64,000 nt of DNA from contig JAUTDP010000002.1 in NCBI GenBank assembly GCA_033439795.1, positions 186,001 to 250,000 of the forward strand. The letters run 5' to 3'. Of the stretch, positions 36,961 through 51,100 are shown one piece after another. The position numbers and the translations under genes were made by a program. The stretch's first letter is position 1. The number at the start of each line of letters is the position of its first letter. Below the pieces are notes generated by a model. The model saw only the letters and a program-made list of their open reading frames with translations. It was not told the DNA's origin and did no database searches. Origin of the DNA: Sordaria brevicollis (lineage: Eukaryota > Ascomycota > Sordariomycetes > Sordariales > Sordariaceae).

Positions 36961-39900
36961 CTTAATTAAAGAGCTAATTTTTACTAAATTAAAGAAGATT
37001 TTTTATTTTAAAGATTAAATAAAATCTAATTATTATTCTAATAAAAGTTGCTTGACTTTCCTTCTTTTCTTTCTAATTACCCTTCTTTCCTTTTATTCCT
37101 TTAGAATTTTCCTTTTTTCTATATAAAAGTCCGAAATTCATTCTATAATTTTCTTTCTTAATCTATTTAATATATTATTATTATACTTCCTTTAAATTAA
37201 TTTATTATAATATATCCTTATTCTATACCTCTTTTTTCAAATTATGATTAGGGAAAATCCCTGGAAGAATTCCTTTAGAATAAAAAATTACGAAAAATTT
37301 TCGAAAAAATTCGGAAAAAATCTGCTATCTAACCGTATACCCTTATACTTATTTATCCGCCCTATTTCAAACTTCCTTTTAAATTTACTTATTAGTCCTA
37401 TAAAATTAAATTTACTAATAATTATTTTAATCCTTCTTAACCGACTTCTTCTTTTTCTACCTTTTTAATTTCTTAAACTCTTTCTCTTTTCTCTTTCTTT
37501 TTTTCTAAATTAATTTACGCTTTATCTTCTATTTATTTTCTTCTTAACCGATCTTCTTCTTATTTTAGGCTATTAATATAATAATATATTTTATATTTTA
37601 AATATAATATATAAATATAATATATTAGAATAATATCGGAATATATTTAATATCGAAGATTATATTATCAAATTTTCGAAATTTATCGGTAAATAGGAAT
37701 TAATTATCTATATTAAATTTATTAAATAAAACGAAATTATTAATTATAACGATTTCTCTTCCCTTATAATTATTAATACTAATTACTAATACCTATTATT
37801 CTTTTATACGCTTCCTTTTCGCTTTAGGAATTGGCGGTAATAATTACTTCTTTTTAATAAAAAACGCTAAAATATTATTATAATCTCTTCTTAATTATAT
37901 ATTAATAATTATTAAAGAAATATTATTAATAAAATTATTATTAAGTAGGGCAATTTTAATTTTAAGGAGGGATCGGATAATAGGTTTTTATTTAGGAGGA
38001 CGGAGAAAATAGGGGAAATTAACAAATTTTTATATTAATTAGTATTTAATTATTTTAATAGGGCGATATTCGTTTAAATAACCTCTTTAATATATTAAAT
38101 TCGTAAAGAATTTAAGCCGGGGATTAAAATCTTCTTTTCCGCTTTTCCTCTTTATAATTATATAAATTAGTTATTTTTAATTTCTCGAAAGTAAATTCTT
38201 TTTTATTTATTACGTTAAAAGGGCGTTATATATTATTTTTATTTATTACTAAATTATAATATTTTTAAACTATTTTATATTAGGGATTTAATTATATTTT
38301 TATTAATATTTACTTTATTCTTAAAATTCAATTATTATAAACCCTTAAAGTAATTTATTAATAAATTTACTTCGACGCTTTATTTTAATAAAGAAAATTC
38401 GGGTAGTTTTTAAAACCTAAAGGTTATAAATTTAAATCCTCTATTATATTAAGAATACTATATTAAATTATTTCTAATTATTAGAAATATTAAGAATTCG
38501 ATTTCTTATTAATATTAAAAAAATATCATTCTTAATTGCGAATACTTTATGAACTTTTATAATTTTCTATTCGTATTATTAATTATAAAAATTATTATAG
38601 AGAAATTAAAACGTTTTTCCTTAATTAAAAATTATAAAAATAAAATAATTATTAATTATAATAGGGAAATATTAATATTAGACTAATTTCAAATTATTTC
38701 GAATATTAATATCTCTAATATAAAGCTTATTACGTTTAGTAATAGTAATTAGGTTTATTAAAATATAGATCTAATCGCTATATTTTCGTAATATTTAATA
38801 CAAATTAGCATAAATTATTTCTCCTTCCTACTAATTCCTAATATTTATTAAATATTATATATTAATTAATCCTAATATTATTATATTCTAAAATATAATC
38901 GGGGTTAATTATTTATTAAACTATTTTAGGATAGGAGGAATAATTATATAGTAGAATACAATTTTGGCTATTTATTTATCGTTATTAGGCTTTTTAATAA
39001 TTAAATAAATCGGATTCTCATTAAGGATAATATTTTATTACCGATTAATTTTAAAGTATTTTTAATCTTAAAGCTTATTATAATAAATTAAATTATTTTT
39101 AATACGAGGGGGATAAACTTCTCTAATAATTATATTACCGAATTAGGGCCAAATTTTATTCTTTTAATTTTAATACCGAATAATCTTAAAAATTACGGGA
39201 GGGTAATTATTCGGTACTCCTATAATAAAAATTAAGAGTAAATTATTATAATTAAAGATAGAGGAATTTATATTAATTAATATTTTAATTAATAATAAAA
39301 TTTTAAGGGATAGAAAGTTTAATGTAGAAAGGCTTTTAATAGGCGGTAATAATATAAATTTATAAAAAGGCTTATTAATATATAAGAGGAAGAAAAAGAA
39401 AGAAAGGAAAGGTTATAAATAAAGGGTTTTTATACTTATTTCGTAAATTATTTATAAAATTAAAAAATTATAAATTCTTTCCTTTTTCTTAATTTCCTTT
39501 CGTAAATTACTTATAATACTTTAAATTCACTCCTTTTAATCTTTATTCATCCTATTTATATTTAAAATTTTAAGTAATAAAGTAAATAAATTTTATTTAA
39601 TTTCCCTTAATATAATTTTTTAACTTTTTAGTATAATTAAAAATCTTAATCCGTAATCGAATTTTAGAATTAAAATACTTTTCCCGTTATTTTTAATAAA
39701 AAAGTATTTTAAAATAGCGTTTATAACCCTTTTTATAATTAATTAAAATTTTAAAACCTTACGAAATTACTTTAAATAGACGGATATTATTTTTCTTATC
39801 CGATTTAAAGGTTTTTCGTAATTATAAAGTATATAATATAAATAATTTTAAAAGGATGGTTTCTATCGGCTTTTTCCTTCGAAGATTATCTATTAAAAAA

Positions 39901-39980
39901 ATATAAAAAAAGTACGCTTTTATTTATAATTATTCCTCGTTTTTTCTCCTAATAACCTTTTCCTTTTTAAATATTATAAA

Positions 39981-40401
39981 GAGCGACTCTAACGGGCCCG
40001 TTATGTTTCTCTATCGGGCCCGTTATCCAAATCTTAAATCCCTAAAGTTTTTAACTTTGAAGGCGGGCTACTATTTCAAAAATAATACCATATTTTTTGT
40101 GATTTTTTTCTCTACAAGCCGGTATATCTACCAAAGCTAGAAAAGAATCATAAAGACTATTATTCGCCCGAATTCTATAAAATAGAAGTTATATAAGAAG
40201 TATTTAGAATAATAATCTATATCTCGGCCTTAGGTACTCGTATAAAAATGGTTTAAGGTTTGGGGTATAGAAAAAAAAATAAGAAAAAATCATATGAAGT
40301 TTATTTTTTTCGGAAAACTTTAATACTTGCTACTTTTTCAAGATATAAGATTTGGATAACGGGCCCGATAGAGAAACACCACGGGCCCGTTAGAGTTTCT
40401 C
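39981..40401. mobile_element. 421-bp MITE with 56-bp inverted repeats
   Basis: Inverted repeats 39981-40036 and 40346-40401 match at 52 of 56 positions. Each holds GGGCCCGT twice (ctctaacGGGCCCGT and ctatcGGGCCCGT). The ends are GAG...CTC, and the flanks ATTATAAA (39973-39980 and 40402-40409) are a perfect 8-bp target duplication, which suggests a hAT-like (or possibly Mutator-like) source. The interior has no meaningful ORF (a 66-codon frame at 40260 runs out of the element). It is much less RIP-mutated than the surrounding DNA. Confidence 0.85.
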
Positions 40402-41399
40402 ATTATAAAATATTAATAATAATAATAAAAATAAAATTATTAAATAAAAATTCTTTATAATAAATTAATATAATATTTTTTTCTAATTCTAATACCAATT
40501 TCCTTCCCTCTACGAATAACCTTCTACTTCGCTTCCTCTAAAGGGAAATCCCTATTAAAGAATTTATTATATTTAATTAATTTAATTTAAATATTAATAC
40601 CTTTATTTTATTTACTAAAAAACGTATCGCTATTATTAATTGCAATTCTCTTTAATTATATTTTAACTTCAATATTTTAAAAATAATATATTAGATTAAT
40701 TCTCGTCCTAATAATAAAAAATAAATCCTTTCTAAAATTTATATTAACCTTTTATATCGACTTTTACTTCCTCCTAATACCCTTTAAAATACTATTTAAG
40801 ATAATTACTTTTAATTATTTAATATTATTATAAATATTTATCCGATCGATAAACCCGTTATTATTAATTAATTATATATAAAGTAGCGTATTAATAATAA
40901 TAAATTATTAATAATTATAATTATATTTTTTAATTTGTTTATTATATATCGATTAGTTTTAGAGCGGATATTCAATTTATTTCGTAATTTATTTAATTAC
41001 TATATCCTTATCGAGAAAAAAGGAATTTAGCCGTAAGGTTATTACTTTACTTATATAAAAATAAAGAAAAAGCAGATCCTTAAACTAATAATTTAATTAT
41101 TTAATAACGAATAAATATTTTTTTATTTTTTATTAATATCCCTTTACTAATTATTATTTTTTCTTCTAGGAACGGGATTATTTATTCGTACTACGTTAAT
41201 TAATTCCAAAAAACGTATATATTAATATATATTATTAATTAATAATAGGAGTATATTCTTATCTAAATTCCTTTCGTCGGTTATAAATCTTTAAATAGGG
41301 ATATTAAGGGGGGGATTTATAATAATTATATTTAATATAATAAAATAGCTTTAAATTATTTAATATTTATTAAATTTTTAGGTAATTTTAAATTTGTTA

Positions 41400-41899
41400 A
41401 AAAGTACCCGATTGAAGGTTTTAATCCCGAATTTATTAAAATTTTAAAATCCAATTAGGTTAAATATTTTACCTAAAATTATAATATTAATCGCATCCGT
41501 TCGATATTAATCGATAATATTTTTCCTTACCGTTAAATTACTAATAAAAAACCCGTCCCTATTAATAATAAATAGTAATTAGAATATATACGCTAAGAAT
41601 CCGAAATTTTAAGGTTAAAAGGAAAAGGTATTATAATCCGCAATAATTGCGATATATTTAGACGGTTATTAGTAGTAATAAAAATTAACGATAAAAATAA
41701 AGAAATAATTAATATTAATAATAACGATTTAAACTCCTTTAATAAAGAATTTATTACCGGCGAAAATAATAATAACGAAAACGAGGGTAATAATAAAGAA
41801 GATAAAGAAAATAACGAGGGTAATAACGAGGATAATAACGAAAATAATAAAAACGATAAAAAAGAAGATAATAAAAATAATAAAAAAAATTCTAATTAG
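41400..41899 (+). pseudogene. C-terminal remnant of an unrecognised protein with acidic tail
   Basis: Plus-strand frame ending with a stop at 41897-41899. It reads GKGIIIRNNCDIFRRLLVVI, then about 65 residues made of Asn, Glu, Asp and Lys. Undoing TpG-to-TpA changes turns the Asn codons into Asp, so the original tail was a long Asp/Glu run (DDDDE/EEDEE type). Such tails occur in some fungal transposon-encoded proteins, but I cannot assign a family. Confidence 0.3.
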
Positions 41900-42239
41900 G
41901 AGCATAAAATCTTAATTAATTTCGAGGGTTTTTTTATTAATAAATAGGGGTTTTATTAAAGATTATTATTAATATTTATACTATAGAAAAATAAATCTAT
42001 ATCTTATAATTTTTTAAAACTTCTTATATTTTTATTTATATAAATATTAATTTCCGAAAAAAAATCGCGAAAAATTTAATTAAATAAAGGGGGTTAATAT
42101 AGTTTTTAAGGGTATAAATAAAAGGAATAAAAAAAATAAATATAAAGTATAAAATTTTATATATTATATATATTTCCCTTCGAAATTAATAAAAATTCCT
42201 ACGAATTAATTTCGTATAAAAATAAAATAATAAAGAATA

Positions 42240-42572
42240 ATAATAAAAAATAATAAAGTAAATACTAAAGAATATATTTATTCTAATTTCGGAAGTTAGT
42301 TTAAATTTGAATTTAGGTGTAATATTAATTTCGTTTTCGGTTCGGGTTTTAATTCCGATTTTAATTCGACTTCGTTTTTATTAAAGTAATATTAAAGGTT
42401 TTCGGGCTTAATAAATTCCAATTCGATAATAAATTCTTGATTTTATTCGCGTTCTTTTTTAATATTTTGGCGGGTTTAGATTTATTTTACTTCCGGTCTT
42501 CGTATTTATTCCTATATAGAAAGTAAATACTCGTTAATTTAAATTTCTTTAAGGATTTATAAACCGTTAATA
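42240..42572 (-). pseudogene. Element F pol, C-terminal piece left of the D insertion
   Basis: Minus strand. If element D and one ATACT copy are taken out, the frame of the F integrase (…KEYKEFDNLSI) continues here without a shift, as INGL-x-ILKEI-x-INEYLL and, further on, NQEFIIELEFIKPENL, ending near 42320-42290. This continuity is the evidence that D landed inside F. No domain in the tail itself. Confidence 0.6.
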
Positions 42573-42577
42573 ATACT

Positions 42578-42917
42578 TGTAACGACATAGGTCTGGCGAC
42601 TATAGTGCCGGGTCCCCGTAACTAGGGCACTGGGATGTACGGACTATTCGTTATATTAAACCTTGGCTTCTAGTTGGTAGACTAGACCTAGCGACCGTTC
42701 AATAGGGTTTAATGAAGCTATTACGACCTAGCGACCGTTCAATGGGTACGTAGTCGTTGATAACCTTTTATATATTATTAGGTAGTTTAGTATAAGATTA
42801 GACCTCTATACCTAAATTCTAATTTTTTTACTCTTCTTTTTTTTAATTTTAATTATTTATTTAAATTGTATATATTTGCCGTATTATATTATTATACGCT
42901 TATATTATAATTTAATA
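42578..42917 (+). repeat. Element D 5' LTR
   Basis: 340 bp, starts TGTAACGACATAGG, ends aatttaata; aligns with 62405-62744 without indels. The first about 200 bp are nearly RIP-free. It contains an internal direct repeat CTAGCGACCGTTCAAT (twice, 42688-42750) and, further on, the promoter-like cttttatatatt. Confidence 0.9.
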
Positions 42918-45370
42918 CTTAATTAAAATTAAATTACTTCTATTTAGGAAAGTATATAATATCCTACTTCGACTTTAAGAATTAAAGAACCCGATAAATC
43001 GCTTCGACGATTTTTTAATCCCGAAATCGTTTTAACGATTATTTTTACTTAAGAAAAAAACGAACCCGATTATTATAATTAAACCCGAATAGGGTTTTAA
43101 TTTTAATTACCCCGACCTATTAAATATTCTTTTTATTAATTATAATAATATTAATTACTTTAATTCCTCTTTTAATAATAATACGTCCTTTTAAACGGTT
43201 AAGGATTTTAACGTTAGAAACGACGATAATAAAGAGGATTCGTTTAAAGGAGACCTTTATAATAAAAATTACGAAGATAGTTAATTTTTAAAGGATTTTA
43301 TTATTATTTTTATACCTTCGCGTTAATTAAGGAATATACTATTATAATAAATACGTATTTAAACCGCGCCCGTTAAATATTCGCTTTAATTAAAATTATT
43401 TATTTTCTTATAATATAACGCTAATAAAGAAATATTAGTAGAATTTTCTATTAAGATAAAGAATTTTTAATTATTAATTTTACGATAATTATTCGTTTAT
43501 AAATATTCTTTAAAATTTAATTTATTATTACGCGCTTTTATTTTTCTACCGAATAATTTAACCCTTCGTTCTTTTACTCTTCTATTAAATAATTTAACGT
43601 TCATTCTTTTAGGCGGTTAAAATAATAAATAATAATAATTTAAATAGCCGTTATAAAATAATAATTATACCCTATTTAATTGGGAAAATTTAAATAATAA
43701 TTACGTTTAGTAAAATATTTAATAAGAAACCTAATAATTATTCTCGCAACCGTTTCGTTTAGCCGTAGTTATTAAAAAAGAAGATACTTAATTTAATAAA
43801 GATAAGACTTTTTTTCTTAAAAATAAAATAAAGATTATACCGAAGTTTAATAGATAGGATATCCTATTTAGAAGAATTATTTTAAATTATAATACTATCC
43901 TTTAAATTTTTAATTTAATTTGCGATATTATTATTGGAAATAATTCGTAAATACGCTATATTTTTATTAAAATAAGATAATTAAATTAAAAAATTATAAA
44001 TATTAATATAAAGCGAGTATTTTTAATAGTAGTTAACTTTACCGGCTAACCCGAATTGGAAACGTTAAAAGATAATTTATAATATTATATAGGAAATATT
44101 TATTTTAATATTAATTAACGCTACGCTTTTTTAAAGGTTAAAATTATATTAGAGGATAGAATAAAAAGGATATAGGAAATTGCCGACCAATTTAACGAAA
44201 ACGGTAATTATATTTTTTACTTCCAATTTATTATTACCGTAAATAATAAATCCTTATTCGTACATTCTTTTATAAACTTTATAATTTATAAAAATTTTAT
44301 AACTATAATAAATAAAGAACCCGATACTATATAGGAAAAAATTTACTATTATAATTATATTATAAAAATATTAATTAGATTAATTAAAAATATTTTGTAA
44401 ATTTTATATAATATATAAGAATTTCTTAATAAAATAAATAATTGGGTAATATATTTCGCTTAAAAAGTTAAAGAATTTAAAATAGTAATTAATTAATATA
44501 CTACCAATTAAAATAATAATTTGAAAAAAATTTTAAAAAAAATACGAAGAAATAATTACGGAATATTCGCGATATTTATAAGAGAATTTGAATTTAGAAG
44601 TTTAATACGCGGTATTAGAATAATAATACGACGAATATTATATTCGTATAAAGGAATTACGCAATAAGTTTACTATAATCCGTAAAGCTAACGATATTGG
44701 TTTAAAATATACGGAAGCTTCGATTAAATTATTAACCGAAATTTTCGAAAAGTATTATTAAAATAGTTTGGATTAATTTAAATAAAATTATTAATAGGAA
44801 ATAGATTAGATAAAAATAGTATATTAAATAAAAATTAATTTTTTAAAAACGTAATTCGAAGGCTATTATAAAATATCCGAAATTATTACGGCTACGAGGG
44901 AGGAGTTGGATTAAATAATAATTAAAAAGAAAATAACTTTTAAAAACGATTTTATCCCTATAAATAATATTACTAATCGAAAAGGTAAAAGTAAAATTAA
45001 AAGGATTCCTAAGTACGAAATTTCCTTAGGATTTTCGAAATTATTATTTAGAATTAGAGGGGGAAATTTAAATAATAGTAATAATAATAATAATAATAAA
45101 AATAATTTCCTTCGCGACCTTCCCCCTTTTAAAAAGAATAATTATAGGAAGCTCTACGATTAGAATATACTTTTTAATATTAAATATTAACTTCGTCACT
45201 ATAGTAAAATTATTAAAATTAAAGTCTTTTACTTTTCGAATTCGTAAAAGGATAAAATACCTTTTAATATATAATACTTCGCTATAATTAATAAATTACA
45301 TAATAATATTAATTATTTCGTTAATAAAGAAATAACCGCTATAAAAATAATTTCCCGACTTTTAAATTAA
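42918..45370 (+). pseudogene. Element D gag remnant, part before E
   Basis: Coding-like plus-strand reading with RIP stops, for example RIKRI-x-EIADQFNENGNYIF and KSLFVHSFINFI near 44150-44290, which has the character of a capsid region. No motif fixes it. Interrupted by E at 45375; the zinc knuckle follows after E. Confidence 0.5.
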
Positions 45371-45375
45371 ATAGC

Positions 45376-45618
45376 TGTTAAATAGTACAAACTCACAACG
45401 TGAAGTCCTTAATGGACTGGATGATTATAGAATACGATAATTAATTTAGGAGAGAGATTGAGTCGAGGCTCGACCTCTCGGCTATCTATTTATATATAAG
45501 AATTAATTCGGGTCGTCTTTAACCCGATTCTTACGATACTTAAAGGAGAAGGTAAATCTACAACCGATTTAATATCGAATCGTAACTCGTCCCGACCTAT
45601 TCCCTCCTTCCCTTTATA
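45376..45618 (-). repeat. Element E LTR, left copy (3' LTR)
   Basis: 243 bp, starts TGTTAAATAGTACAAAC and ends ccctttata. Same length as 56467-56709 and no indels. The left half is almost unmutated (ctcacaacgtgaagtcc, gattgagtcgaggctcgac). Confidence 0.9.
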
Positions 45619-45689
45619 ATTACTTCCTACGTTAATTTATTACCGTCCCGGTAGTTCGTTTAAATATATACCCTTATTATTTATTTATT

Positions 45690-47250
45690 TAAATTCCGAA
45701 TCCTATATTATTTATCCTTTACGGGCCGATTTAATTATTTACTTCCTTGATACTATACTTAATAATTTAAGCGACAATCTCGTTAACGCTATTGTATATA
45801 TCGTTTCTATAAACTTCAAATTCCTAATTAATAAACGGGCTATTAGTAATATATACGAATATTTTACTATTGCGATTATAAACGTCGCGGACGTCCTATT
45901 TATTATTATTAATATTTTAGGCCTAAAGGCGGTTATCGATTACGATTATTTTAAGGTTAATTTAAATATAAATTAAATCGGCGTAAAAATATTATTTAAT
46001 TAAATTATATAGTCCTTTAAAGGTATAATCCTTCGTTATATTCTAAATAATTTAATAATATTTATCGGCCTATTTATAATTATTAAAACGTAAATAATTT
46101 ATTAATATTAATTTAAACGCTTATTTTTACTTTTTAACGCTATTTTTAAAATAATTAATTTCCTTTTATTAATTTTTATTTTACTTTTCGAAATATTTAA
46201 TCCGTTTAATTAATTTATCGAACGTTTTTTAATTATAATTCGGGGTTGTATTTATAATTAATTTAAGTAGGAATTAAATTCTAATACGATTACGATTAAA
46301 AAGGATACGTTATAGAATCGAAATAATTCGGCTAATTATAATTATATCGGAAAGTTTTTTTACAACCGGAGTAATATTTATATCGGAAGCCTTCCTATTA
46401 CGAATAAAACGGTTATTAAAATCGATTATATTTATATTTAAATTTTAATTTAGTTTGAAATTCGGCGACGAATTTACTTTGGAAAACGAATTTATAATTG
46501 AGGAAGATTCGAACCGTTTAAAGGTCCTAGGGTTAAAATCGGAAACGGATTATCTCTTTTTAATTATACAATTAGCGGTGAAAATTTTAGCGAAACCGGT
46601 TAATTTAATTAGGGTATTTTAAGTAAGTATAATAATTCGAATTAGAAGGGCGGTAAAATCTTTAAATTCAATATATCTAATAGTATTAAAAATATTAGGG
46701 ATTTTAATTCCTAATATTATTAAAGTATTTAAAAGAATAATTTTATTAATTTAAGGAATTAGGTTAGGTTTAATTATATCGATAAATTTATTAATAATAC
46801 CGCTAGGCGACGAATTATTAAAGATAATATTATATAGGATAGTAGGCTATTTAATTAAGGCGATTTATAATTTATTATTTGAAGGTAGGTTTAATTTTTC
46901 GAGTATGCTAGTTTAGGGTTATTTAACGGGGGTTAATCCCTCTATAGTAAACGTTAATTCTTTAAATTTGGTATAGTGTATATTAATTTAAGTTCCTTTA
47001 AATTTGGCTTCCGAATCGGTATTGGAAATAATTTCGTCGAATTCGGCCGGGGTTACGTTCTTTTTTATTTAATCTTTAAATTTATTAACGTTTTCTTTAT
47101 AAGCGTTCTATTTAATTTAAAATTTAAAATCCTAGTAGGTGAAGTATTTCTATATAATAGTAAAAGCTTTATTATTTATATCCTCTTTAATAATAATATT
47201 AGTATTAAAATTAGCGTCGAATTAATATATTTAAATGTATTTTTTTAAAA
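45690..47250 (+). other. Antisense coding-like stretch between chromodomain and 3' LTR of E
   Basis: The plus strand, opposite to E pol, is open for about 100 codons from 45690 (YIIYPLRADLIIYFLDTIL, then NLVNAIVYIVSINFKFLINK). It stays readable with stops mostly at would-be Gln or Trp codons. An 90-codon ATG frame lies at 46976-47248. No domain is recognised and the reading is hydrophobic. It could be an extra antisense gene of E, a captured fragment, or an accident of AT-rich codon symmetry. Confidence 0.3.
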
Positions 47251-48149
47251 CGAAATTTAGAAGAGGTTTAGTATATTATTTATAATTTTTAAATATTTTA
47301 ACGTCTTATTTATACTAAATTAATTTAAGGTTCGTTTTATATTAATATACGTAAAAAGGTATTTTATAAACCTTTATACCGGTTTTTTTATTCTATTTAT
47401 CCTATTTGCGGAAGGATTTAAATAATTTTATAATTTAATATACTATAATTATTACGACCTAAGTAACGATATCCGGCTTATAAGGTAAATTTCTTATAAT
47501 TTCTATAAAGTAAATTCTATTTTTAATTGCGTTTAAAAATTTAATAATCTCTTTATAATACTTCGTTTACGAAATTTAAGAGCTATTAATTATATAAATA
47601 ATTAAAATTACCTCGGTTCGCTTTTTATTATCGTTATAAAAATCGCGAAAAATCTTATTCTAATTAAATTATAAACGTTTAAAGACGTTCGAATTTTAGT
47701 TCGGCTTACCTAAAATATAATTAATTTAATTTAAAACGTATTAGCCTTTTTAATTTTATATTTTATAAATCGCCTTTATAATATCGGAAATAAGAAGGTT
47801 AAAAATAATAGGATTACCGTCGTATATATAAGTAATAGAGCGGCGCGAATATACCGGTTTATTTTAATTCGGTATAATTAAATTATTTATAGTAATTATT
47901 ATAATAATTAATTTTAAATTATAAATTTATTTTAATTATATAATTTGGTTAAAGTATTTAAGGATAGGAAGAAATTTAACCGAAGGTTAATTTATATACG
48001 TTAAATATTATAGGGCGGGTCGTATTACGGTTTATATATAGTAAATAATTAATACCTAATTACTTTATTAATTTAAAACGAATTAAATTTAAAGAAGGAA
48101 AGTACGTTTAATTTCCTTCTTAAATAGTATATTATTTAAATATTATAAA

Positions 48150-51100
48150 TTAATATAATTAGGTCTAATTCTTTAGGTTTCTTTAATTCGTTAAATTAAA
48201 TAGGGAGCCGCGCTTTATATTCTTTAATTAATTACCGGCTATTCTCTATAAAGCCTCTTTTTTTAATTATATTATAAGGCTCCTAAATATTCGATTCGTA
48301 ATTATAGCTTTTTTATTTTACTTTATAGTCGATACGTAATCTATTCTTTATTTAAATCGTTCGCTGTTTTAATAATCGTTCTATTTTATAAGAATGGAAT
48401 TAATTATTATTTCCCTTAATAAATACGCGATCTAGCCTATCGTTCCCTTTTCTACCGAATAGGTCTTCGCCTTTAGGGTATTTGTAAAAGTATATTAGGG
48501 AAATTATTTTATAAATCCTCTACGTTTTCGGTATATTAAATTTATAAACTAAATTATTAATTTTATATATTATTTTAAAAAAGCCAATTCGTTATTAACC
48601 GAATTTTTGTAAAGGTTCGCCTACGGGGTTATACCCTTTATAAAATTGGATTATTACTTTATTTCCAACCTTAAAGGATAAAAGCCGGTATAATTTATTA
48701 TATAGGAATTTATATTTTATAACGGTCTAATTTAAAGCGTCGTTAACTTTTTAATTATATAATTTTTATATCGTTTTAAAATTGCAATTTTCCAAATTTT
48801 ATAATTTAATAAGGTCTAAAATAATATTAAGCTTAAAACCGAATATTAATTCGTTCGGGATTAAATTTAGTAGAATAAATAAGGAATTATTTATATTATA
48901 TTAAAACGCTAATAAAATATTAAATTAAAGTATATTAAAATTCTTAATAGTATAGTATTTAATAGCGAATTCCACTTTTTAATTTTTCCTTTCGTTTTTT
49001 CTATTAATTTAAAAGTATTATATTATAATATATATTAATTTGTAATTTAATTTATCGAATATAATTTTTTAGGTTTCGGATAGGAATTTTAAATTTCAAT
49101 CGCTAATTACTACGTAGAATAGGCCTTAATCGTAAAGTAATAATATCGTTACGAATTTCTTTATTTAATCCTTCGCTAAATAAATTATCTTTTTTAAAAT
49201 TAGGATAACCTTTTTACTAAAAGCGTAAACGACCGTTATAAACGAATCGAAGTTCTCTCTTCTTTATATCGTCGACGTATAGGGTTATTTAAATAAACCT
49301 ATTATAAAATCGATATAAATTATATAGTATAAAATTGGCTTAAGGATTATAAATTGGAACTAACTAGGAATCGCTTTACGATTTATCTTTAATTCGTTAT
49401 ATTTAGGGTAATAGGAAATATACGTTTTAAATTAATATAATAACCGTAGGATCGATAAACCTTTTAATTCTTTCGCTATTCGGGACGGGCCGAAATAATA
49501 TTTATTATTATAAATTGCTTTAAAAATCGATTTAAAGTAGTTATATAATATATATAATCGAGTCGCGCCGTTATACGCTTTATAATATAGTAGGCTATCC
49601 TTAGAAAGTTAGTACTTAAAGTATCGGTTTTTAGGGAAATTATAGCGTACGCTTCTTTCGGCGTGGAATTTTAGTTTTTCTATAACCCGGGAGTAGTAAA
49701 TATCTTTTATATAACCTTTAATAAAATCCGTTTTAATTTCGTTTATTATTTAAATATAAATTAAATATATAGAGTTTTTCTATATATTGTCTAATTCGCT
49801 AACCTTTAAATCGGGGTAGGGTACTTTAGATAGTAACCGGGATAGGGTATTTAAAATTATGTTAATTTTATTAAGGATATATTGTATATTAAAATCGAAT
49901 TGGGATAAATAAATTAAAATTATAATTAATTTCGGATTAAATTTAATTAAATCTATTATTTTTAAAGTAATTTAACGGACGATATTAACGGTTATTTTAT
50001 AATTGGTAAAAACGATTATTAATTTATAGTATAATTAAATAATTTATTTTATTATTTTATAAATTTATACGAAGTAAGCGATTTCGAATTCTATAAATTA
50101 ATACCGCTTTTTAACGTTCGAAAACCGTTTATTATAAAATATAATCGGTTTAATATCCGTAATAAGGAAAAATTTACTATCCTAAAAATCATTTTTTAAA
50201 TGGAAAATAATTAAGCCGAAGCTAAATTCGAATAATACGTTAATTTTATAGAATATTTAACGGCCTAAATAATAATAAAAAAGGATTTACTCTTTATAAA
50301 ATTAATTTTATAAAATTTTAAAAGCTTTTTTCTCTTATTAAGTAAATTTAAAAATAATTATCTTTGTAAACTTCTAACGGATAAATTAATTTTTATTCTC
50401 TAGTATCCTCTTTTCCGTTTTAATTTACGTTATAAATATAGTTTTATAGTCCTTAAGCGGTTTTACCTTCTAAATAAATTAAGGTACGAATTTTTTAAGG
50501 AAATTATTAATACTAATATAACGTTTAAAATTAATTAAGTCGGTAGGTATTTTAATATCCCGGATTATAGTAATTCAATTTTCGGTTATTATTAGGCCGA
50601 ATATTAATATTTTATAATTTAAAAGACGAATTAATAAATAAGCTACAAATAATTTCTTTATTACGATATTTAAATTAATTTTTTTAAATAATTTTAAAAT
50701 TATTTCGATATAAGCGAAGTATTCTTTAGTTATATTATTAAAAATAATAATATTATCGATATAAATTACTGTAAAAATTTAATAGGGGTAGAATCGTTTA
50801 TTTATAAATTTCTAAACGTAAGATAATAAATTTTTATAACTTATTAAAACGATATTTAACCTTTCTAAATTTCTAAGGCTAATTAAAATTATTCTATTAT
50901 AATAATAGGAATAAATAGGGAATTAATAGAAAAAGGCTAAACTATCGAAAATATTAATAAAATGTTTATTTCGTATATAAGCGATAATAAAATTTTAAAT
51001 CGGTAAAAGGTAAGAATTATTAATAATAATTTTATTAATAAGCTATTAATTAATAACGACCTTCGTTTTATATTTACTATTTATTATCCTCCAAATTATA

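Larger units (their letters stand above)
36961..42239. other. RIP-saturated repeat DNA, unclassified
   Basis: Extremely AT-rich with very few CpA/TpG. It starts with a pyrimidine-rich stretch (37040-37560) that includes a tataaaag box. Weak plus-strand coding character appears at 38100-39300, without a domain I can name, and at 41400-41897 (separate entry). One MITE lies at 39981-40401. I found no LTR pair or RT/transposase signature here; the region may include the 3' end of element F plus an unidentified element. Confidence 0.5.

Noticed and set aside
37244..37468. 74-codon ORF
   Set aside because: Low-complexity Leu/Ile-rich reading of RIP DNA, no domain.
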